The notes under the pieces were generated by a model, which was not told where the DNA came from, searched no databases, and was given only the letters and a program-made list of their open reading frames with translations. From assembly GCA_025094145.1 (NCBI GenBank), contig JALLLS010000083.1, positions 1 through 64,000 on the forward strand: 64,000 nt of DNA. The letters run 5' to 3'. Source of the DNA: Spinellus fusiger (taxonomy: Eukaryota; Mucoromycota; Mucoromycetes; Mucorales; Phycomycetaceae). Numbering within the stretch: the stretch's first letter is position 1; each line of letters opens with the position of its first letter. Position numbers and translations under genes: made by a program. Below are positions 58,253 through 64,000 of this stretch, in pieces.

Positions 58253-59025
58253 TTATTGGGAAGAATTAGAGTCTTTGTGAGCAGCAACAATGGCATTATT
58301 TATAGTATTCATGGCAGCTTGATATTCTTCGTAAGCAACAGTAATGGCATCATCGCAGAATTTTCTAGTAGTTTCAAGGTTTCTGATAGCATTAGAATGG
58401 GTATCATCCCTGTTCTTTTGGGTGGTTTGAATCTCTTGAAGAGTATTAAAAATAGTAGTCAGATCTACAAAGTCACTAGGAAAAGGCACATGATCGACCT
58501 TGTCTGGCTGCTGTTGAGTGATTAGTAGAAGACCTCTTGGAGCAACGTTAATAATATAGCCTACCTTTGCATTATCATTATCATTATCATTATCAGTCCA
58601 AACAAATCCAAAGATATCCTCAACTTCATTACGGTCATAAGAATTGGCTTTGTCTCGAATTATCTGAGCAATTTCACCCCTTGATATTATAATATTACGG
58701 GCATCATTTGAGAAATATACACAGGATGTCTACTATCGGACAGTATATTTACGATACTTTCAATCACGGAATTGAATTTTGTGCATAGTACCCAGATGTA
58801 TTTAGCATTGGCAGGGAGCCTTTCATATGAATCGATGAGCTTTGACTCATTGATACTGTCCAGTAACATATTGTTTATCTGATCAAGGGCCTTATTCCGT
58901 GAATCCATTTTATAACAATTCATCGATTCAAGGCTTTGATATACTGACAGGACATCACTGATATCATAAAACTCAGTGGTCTTGCATTGTTTTATGTCTT
59001 TACGTTTTCTGATTGTATACGGCAT
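58253..59025 (-). CDS. Orphan acidic protein, function unknown
   Basis: Two exons. The first (59025 to about 58728) opens MPYTIRKRKDIKQCKTTEFY and is rich in helices (LDQINNMLLDSINESKLIDS). A 41 nt GT-AG intron (about 58687-58727) joins VNILSDSRHPV to GEIAQIIRDKANSYDRNEVE. The second exon then reads FGFVWTDNDNDNDNAKVGYI, GLLLITQQQPDKV and FPSDFVDLTTIF, ending in a coiled helix (THSNAIRNLETTRKFCDDA) and a stop at 58253. Total ~245 residues. An AATGATAAT microsatellite makes the DN run. I recognise no family. The gene is open in one frame except for the proposed intron, so it looks under selection, and it sits alone amid transposons. Confidence 0.5.
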
Positions 59026-59875
59026 TTGTATTGTTAAATATTTCAGATAAACAAAGCAAATGGATATCAGTCAATATAAAATATTTGGAACTAGAAGATC
59101 CTTGACCCAATGCTTTATATAGTTTTGAATAGTGATGGGAATTTTTTTTATGAATATTTATGAATAGCTTTATGATCATTTTTATTGTTCAATGACACTA
59201 CATTCAAGTATTTTACAGGTATGTGTTGATAAATCTATAGACTATACTAAACATTCACGAAAGAAATGTATAGATTGTTTATCTTTAAACTTTAACTAGC
59301 TTTCCATGAAAACTTCAACGCTTATGAATAAAAGTGTATTTACATTATGGTTTTGCTTATATTGCACCGTCTCGTGAATGTCATTCAAACTATTGATATT
59401 GTGATGATTCAAAATCTTAGGTATATATTTTACATTCCGATATGTTTCTTTATAGGAAATACTTCTTTGTCATAAAATCATAAATTAAACACATAGTATA
59501 GACTTTTAAATTTGATTAAACGTAAAATAAAAGGTCAATAGAATAATAAATAAGTGTTTTTTTTGGGTGAAGAACTTTATGAGGTTGTCTGTAGTATCTT
59601 TAAGAATTTACTTCCATTCTTCTAACAAGAGCGTCTCTAAATCTTGAAGAGTATTTCTAGATCTCATTATCTTTTGTGATGACCTAATCTGAACACTCCT
59701 TTTTACACCATTTTCCCCGCCATCAACATCACTCCTTTATTTGGCATCACTTCTATGTCACTGATCATACTCTCCTTTATTATTCGTATAGCATATGTCA
59801 CTTAGTAATTGGATAGTACCATAGAAACATTCATATAAATACTTATCCAATTGTCATAATAAAATCCGCATTCTG
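59026..59875. other. AT-rich DNA, nothing recognised
   Basis: 850 bp upstream of the orphan gene without a supportable ORF or repeat. Confidence 0.4.
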
Positions 59876-59879
59876 ATAT

Positions 59880-60700
59880 CTGTTATCAGCTTATACTATC
59901 TACTATATCTTGTCTTATTCGCACAACACCTAGTACCTTCTCCCTACCTGTTTCCAGTGGTCCCTTACATATTTTTTATAACTCTTTCAAGTTTGTCCTA
60001 TAGATACTCTATGAGTTTAAAATCAGGGCTTTGTGAGAGCTACCCCTCCATAGCGACAATACCCTCTTGTGCCTTCCACACCTTTCACCTTTGGATTTGA
60101 TGCATTGAGTTGAGCCAGTTCTTGAGATTAATACTTCATTAATATCTCAATGTAGTTTTTACTGTCTATAATGCCCTTCAAAAGTACCAATACTCTAATA
60201 CATTTATCAGAAAAAGAACCTTATATTATCACGTCACTGCCATCAAACTTCTTTATTGGATTCACATTATTTGAGTACAGGCTCTCCTTTCTTTGTATGA
60301 CTGTGGTACAATTGTTGGCTCTCATTAATTGATGTTTTGACTCATCAGGCCAGATGATAGTCTTCCAGCCTTCTTCTGTCTAGTGAAGGTAGACCTTGGC
60401 CCAAGCAAGCCTTAAATTCTTGTATTTATTGATTAGAAAGAGTTTTCTGATCACTCTATAAGAGAATAGGCCAAACCTCTTCTTTATCCTTCTGAAAGTA
60501 TCCTTTCACACTTGAGTGGGCATTTGCCTGCATGACTGATTTATTGTCTGAAACGAACTCCTTATCAATTCACATGCAACCTCACTCTAATTAAGTATAG
60601 ACTTACATTCATTGTTTCTTTTGGTCCTGAAGCATCGAGTTTCCTAGAAGTCTTTTGGTTTGTTTACCATTGTTATATGAGGTAGACATTAGACTGGAAA
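59880..60700 (-). pseudogene. Old Tc1/mariner transposase relic
   Basis: Minus strand: short pieces reminiscent of the family, SVKGYFQKDKEEVW (~60510), QGLPSLDRRRLEDYHLA (~60390), KGIIDSKNYIEILM (~60170), then a block like SPDLKLIES just before the 3' end. The same order as in the 56.4-57.6 kb element, but with a stop or frameshift every ~20 codons. Confidence 0.5.
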
Positions 60701-61114
60701 ATTAATAAATGAACAATGTTTAACAAAATAAATTTCAAGGGTAAAACTATGGTCTGGATTTAGGATATACCTAAGATTTTGAACTCTCACTGTACTCCAC
60801 CAAGTGTTCTGTTTTCCTTGCTGACTTTATGGCCTTTTTGAATATCTATTTCTTAAATTATCATTTACCATCATCTCTACTCATTTCCCCCTCATTTGAG
60901 GTTTTATATTCTCCTATTCTTTTGTTTCCTTTCTTTCTTGCATTTTATTTATTCTACTTTTCTGTTTGAATTGTTTATATATCTTTATCTTATCGAAAAC
61001 AATCTCATAGGGCGTTTATCAGGCTCAATACACAAATAGCACCTAACACCCAATAAAATAAAAATAAAAATAAAAAAAACACATTGAACTGTATTAAACA
61101 ACCCGGATGTTAAA
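60701..61114. other. AT-rich DNA
   Basis: 3' flank of the DnaJ gene on the minus strand. Poly-A and T-rich runs, no gene recognised. Confidence 0.4.
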
Positions 61115-62467
61115 TCAACTACGAACGGTAAATCCAAGTTTTCGCAATCTCTCACAATTCTCTAAACGCATTCTTGTTGCTTCCTTGTATTGCTTCATAT
61201 TACGCCCTATCCCAAAGAAGGCGCCTTCTGCTGATTTCATCTGATAGCTCCTGTTTTTCTGCTCACTCTGACATGATTGTTGGAGTTTCTTTATCCATTG
61301 CCGTTCAACATGTTCTTCGACTAGGTTCAGCTTATTTCTAGCTTTGTTTGTTGCCTTGAATGCATCGGTACTCACGTAATAAGGTACTCGGTAACTATAG
61401 GTTGTGCGTCTTTGAGAATGAATAGAGGTAGGTGTGAAGGAGTAAGTGGGTGTTGAACTCTTTTGTGGAAACAGTGTTGTTGAGAATGAAAATGCAATAA
61501 GAAACAGTAGTGCGATGAAAATAAACCACCCAAATCCACTGCTACTTTGTCTATGTTGTGAGGAGTAGTTCTGAAATCTAGGGTCATTCCCTCCTTGAAA
61601 AAACATATTAAACATCTCTTCACGGTTGAGAGGCCTTCCATGTCTTCTATGAGGGAAGTAGCCTTGTTGGTAGGTGAAATGAGAAGACTGGTAAGAGCCT
61701 GTATGTGTAGGCTGTCTACGGTCTGTGTCTCCATGATCATGGAGTGTTCTCTTTTGTGGATCAGAAAGAACTGTGAATGCCCTTAATATTACTATAAAAA
61801 GAATCAGATTATGCCATTGATGTTGGAATAGTATTACATTTGAATGCCTCATCAGCTCCAGGAGCATGGTTCTTGTCAGGATGGAATTGAAGAGCAAGCT
61901 AATAATATATTCCACATATATACATACACAGAGAGAAAGAGAGAGAAAGAGGGTTGTTATTATTTGCTCTACTGTGGATGTGGATGTATATATTCATAGG
62001 TAGATGGTATTGGTGGTTTTATAATCGTATCCTTAGTTTTTATACAAAAGGTGACGCCTCCATTGAATATGTATGTAAAATAAAGTGATGACTACCTTTC
62101 GATATGCTCTCTTTATCTCTAGATCTGTACTAGATTTCTCTATAGACAGTATTTTGTAATAATCTGATCCATAAGAGAGCACTTCACGCACATCTTCCAC
62201 TTGTCTAGTTGTATATTTTTTGTCTTTTGAATTGACAGGTTGGATAGTCTGTGAACTGAATTTAGTGTCGAATCCTGTTGATATCCCAGTAGAAGGGATT
62301 CGAGCTATTGATTCTTCTGCTGTCTTGATTAATGCTTCAGTTTGATTTAATGGGTACATGGAAAAGGATTGTTTTGCAGATTCCAAGGCAGCCTCATAGT
62401 TGCCAGAGATTTGGTGCTTTTTTGCAATTGAAAGGAGTCGAAGTGCTTCTATTTTATTATTATCCAT
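61115..62467 (-). CDS. ER-membrane J-domain co-chaperone, DNAJB12/14-like
   Basis: An Hsp70 co-chaperone on the ER membrane, acting in quality control. Exons: 62467 to ~62099, ~61919-61853, ~61786 to 61115. It begins MDNNKIEALRLLSIAKKHQI, a TPR-like N-terminal unit typical of DNAJB12/14 (NKxEAxxCxxIAxxxxxxGN). The J domain follows: DYYKILSIEKSSTDLEIKRA..., then LALQFHPDKNHAPGADEAFK (HPD at ~61875-61883), then AFTVLSDPQKRTLHDHG. A Gly/Phe-poor linker, one hydrophobic segment (GFGWFIFIALLFLIAFSFS, ~61530) and a DUF1977-type C-terminus (PYYVSTD, LNLVEEHVERQWI...) complete the protein. Start at 62467 rather than 62518, because the N-terminal repeat begins there. Divergent from INTS2. Confidence 0.9.
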
Positions 62468-62809
62468 TGAATACACACCCAAAGATATAGACAGATAAAT
62501 AAACAAGAATATAAACAAATAGATATTACCGAGAAAGCAAGAATATATATTTATATAAAGGGGAAATAAAAAGGTATATTTTTACTTACAGTAGAGACAC
62601 GAAGACACTTTTTATTGGCTATCTTTTGGAATCCGGCTACCTATGTCCAATAGAGGGTTATTTCCTGCCCTTCAAAATGCAATCAACTACTTGGAGATAT
62701 GTTTTTACCTGTTCCAATAAATGTAAGTCACAATTCTTCCTCTTCTTGCTGCCTACTCCATAAGAGATACTTGCTGAATTTGACTCTTCTTCCACTCTTT
62801 CTTGTTGCA
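62468..62809. promoter_or_regulatory. Divergent promoter region of DnaJ and INTS2-like genes
   Basis: A 342 bp region. It contains a short plus-strand frame [20 protein letters not shown] (62647 on) and a pyrimidine-rich run just before the INTS2-like ATG. A short upstream exon of the INTS2-like gene could lie here. Confidence 0.35.
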
Positions 62810-64000
62810 ATGAATACTGATTCAAAAAGAGCACCAAGTCTAGACTCATTTTACCAACTGCTAAAGGGTCGTGTATTTAATCATAGCACTAACTATGCAG
62901 CCTGGCTACTGGAGTGCATAAACAGTGCTACGCTTCCTATCCATCCCAAGTTCAGTCTCGTCATTAAAGAGTTTGTTTCGAGGTAGATTTTTTGTTCCTT
63001 CTTCTATCTCTTCTATCTCTTCTATTAGTATAAGATTCTCCACCTTGTTGAATAGCCATACCACATAATAAGAGGGATACGGGCACTAGGACACACCAGT
63101 GATAAGCATAACTATCATGGTCTATTATAGTATCAAGCACTATCATACCCTACATAGACTCATTCTATAAGTGCATGTGTATCTCATGTTGACTGGTGAT
63201 ACTGTAGTGTTTTTATGTTCGAGCCTTTTCATAGTATTGCCGAAGATAAAATCATCCCTTACTTTAATGATTGTTCTATACCTTCACCCACACAAACCAT
63301 GCTTTTATTGTACGTGTTACAATACAACGATGCCTTTATTGCCTTCAAAACAGATCCAGGCCTTATTGCAGCTTCCTCTTCGAAAATGAATACAGTTCAT
63401 CAAGGTGATTTATTCAATAAAATAATATATGTATCCTCTCTAGTCAAAAAGATGAAAGAAAAAGGGAATCTTATTATTTATTTGTTTGTTTGTTTATTTG
63501 TTTGTTTATTTATGTATATATAGTCTATTCTTCTTCTCTCCTAGAAAGTATTCCAATTCGACACATACTGAACCATGTAGAGGGTTACCAACAAGGAAAT
63601 GCCTATCGTAGTGTGTATCCTGAACTTGTATCCCTCATGGCCAATCTATTCCCAGAGATGTTTGATGTGGTTAGCTTCTTATTACAACAAGACAAAGAGA
63701 TGATTATGGCCTATGATGATACTAAAAAAGCAGCAAGGTAAAGGGAGAAAAACAAACCCCACAACCTGCACTCCATCTGCTATAGTGTATAGATATAGAT
63801 ATAAAAGATCACTTATTGATGCACTGTTCTCTCTATACAAATACAAAGATGGTGGGCAGAAGAAATGACAAGGGAGAAACTGGCCTGTGTCTTATCACAG
63901 TGGCAAACTGAGGCTGACACAGTATTAACAGGTTGGGTTGACTTATTTCCAGTGTGGATTGCTTACTTGAAATAGCTCTCTCTCATCTAGAAACACTCTC
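62810..64000 (+). CDS. INTS2: Integrator complex subunit 2, C-terminal homology (3' end outside window)
   Basis: A subunit of Integrator, which cleaves nascent RNA at snRNA and other Pol II genes. Several exons: ~62810-62981, ~63214-63402, ~63545-63738, then at least one more from ~63850. Blocks that I match to animal INTS2: [16 protein letters not shown]... [55 protein letters not shown] followed by [20 protein letters not shown]. They fall in the order found in INTS2's C-terminal half. About 600 residues of the animal protein precede this block, but only ~340 bp separate it from the DnaJ start, so the start shown is provisional. A tetranucleotide TTTG repeat (~63480-63515) lies in an intron. 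Confidence 0.65.

Noticed and set aside
1..64000. tRNA and rRNA genes
   Set aside because: I looked for B-box-like GGTTCGAATCC and for acceptor-stem pairs and found none that I could support; a covariance search would settle it.

Overview
The window looks like nuclear DNA from an early-diverging fungus, most likely Mucoromycota. The genes are compact, with many 40-90 nt GT-AG introns, in AT-rich DNA. The protein set is fungal: Tps2-type trehalose enzyme, allosteric chorismate mutase, Rad5. It also includes an Integrator subunit, a complex that yeasts lack but early fungi keep. The mobile DNA (Tc1/mariner, two-ORF LINE, Helitron and Fanzor/TnpB-like remnants) fits the same lineage. All assignments rest on recognising protein motifs by eye; no search was run.

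Layout. 1-2.5 kb: 3' part of exocyst SEC3 (+), convergent with a Tps2-like trehalose-6-phosphate phosphatase (-, 2.7-5.6 kb). 5.8-10.8 kb: decayed Fanzor-like ORF, an array of repeated hairpins, and two Tc1-type relics. 10.9-14.2 kb: APC6/Cdc16/Cut9 (+). 14.4-15.5 kb: another Tc1-type relic. 15.8-18 kb: fibrillarin (-) and a UPF0390-type small basic protein (+) sharing one divergent promoter. 18.3-21.2 kb: a galactose-binding-like protein and chorismate mutase (both -). 21.3-26.4 kb: gene-poor, with a second Fanzor relic interrupted by a solo-LTR-like repeat. 26.4-30.9 kb: Vps3/TGFBRAP1-like CORVET subunit (+). 32.2-35.8 kb: Rad5/HLTF-like helicase-ubiquitin ligase (+). 37-40 kb: a striking 3 kb composite inverted-repeat element. 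40.2-45.5 kb: LINE (-), head to head with an RBM42-like RNA-binding protein (+, 45.6-46.5 kb). 46.7-47.4 kb: Tc1-type copy. 48.1-49.4 kb: membrane dipeptidase (-). 50-60.7 kb: a nest of relics (third Fanzor-like fragment, Tc1-type, second LINE, Helitron helicase fragment, Tc1/mariner) plus one orphan gene (58.3-59.0 kb). 61.1-62.5 kb: DNAJB12/14-like ER chaperone (-), divergent from Integrator subunit 2 (+), which runs off the window.

The host genes are unrelated housekeeping functions: exocytosis and endosomal tethering, cell cycle, rRNA modification, aromatic amino acids, trehalose, DNA damage tolerance. They do not form a cluster. The unusual content is in the mobile DNA: three Fanzor/TnpB-like relics of at least two types, an array of about four ~170 bp hairpin units beside one of them, and a TA-flanked palindromic composite whose ~708 bp arms are nearly identical and both carry the same LTR insertion.
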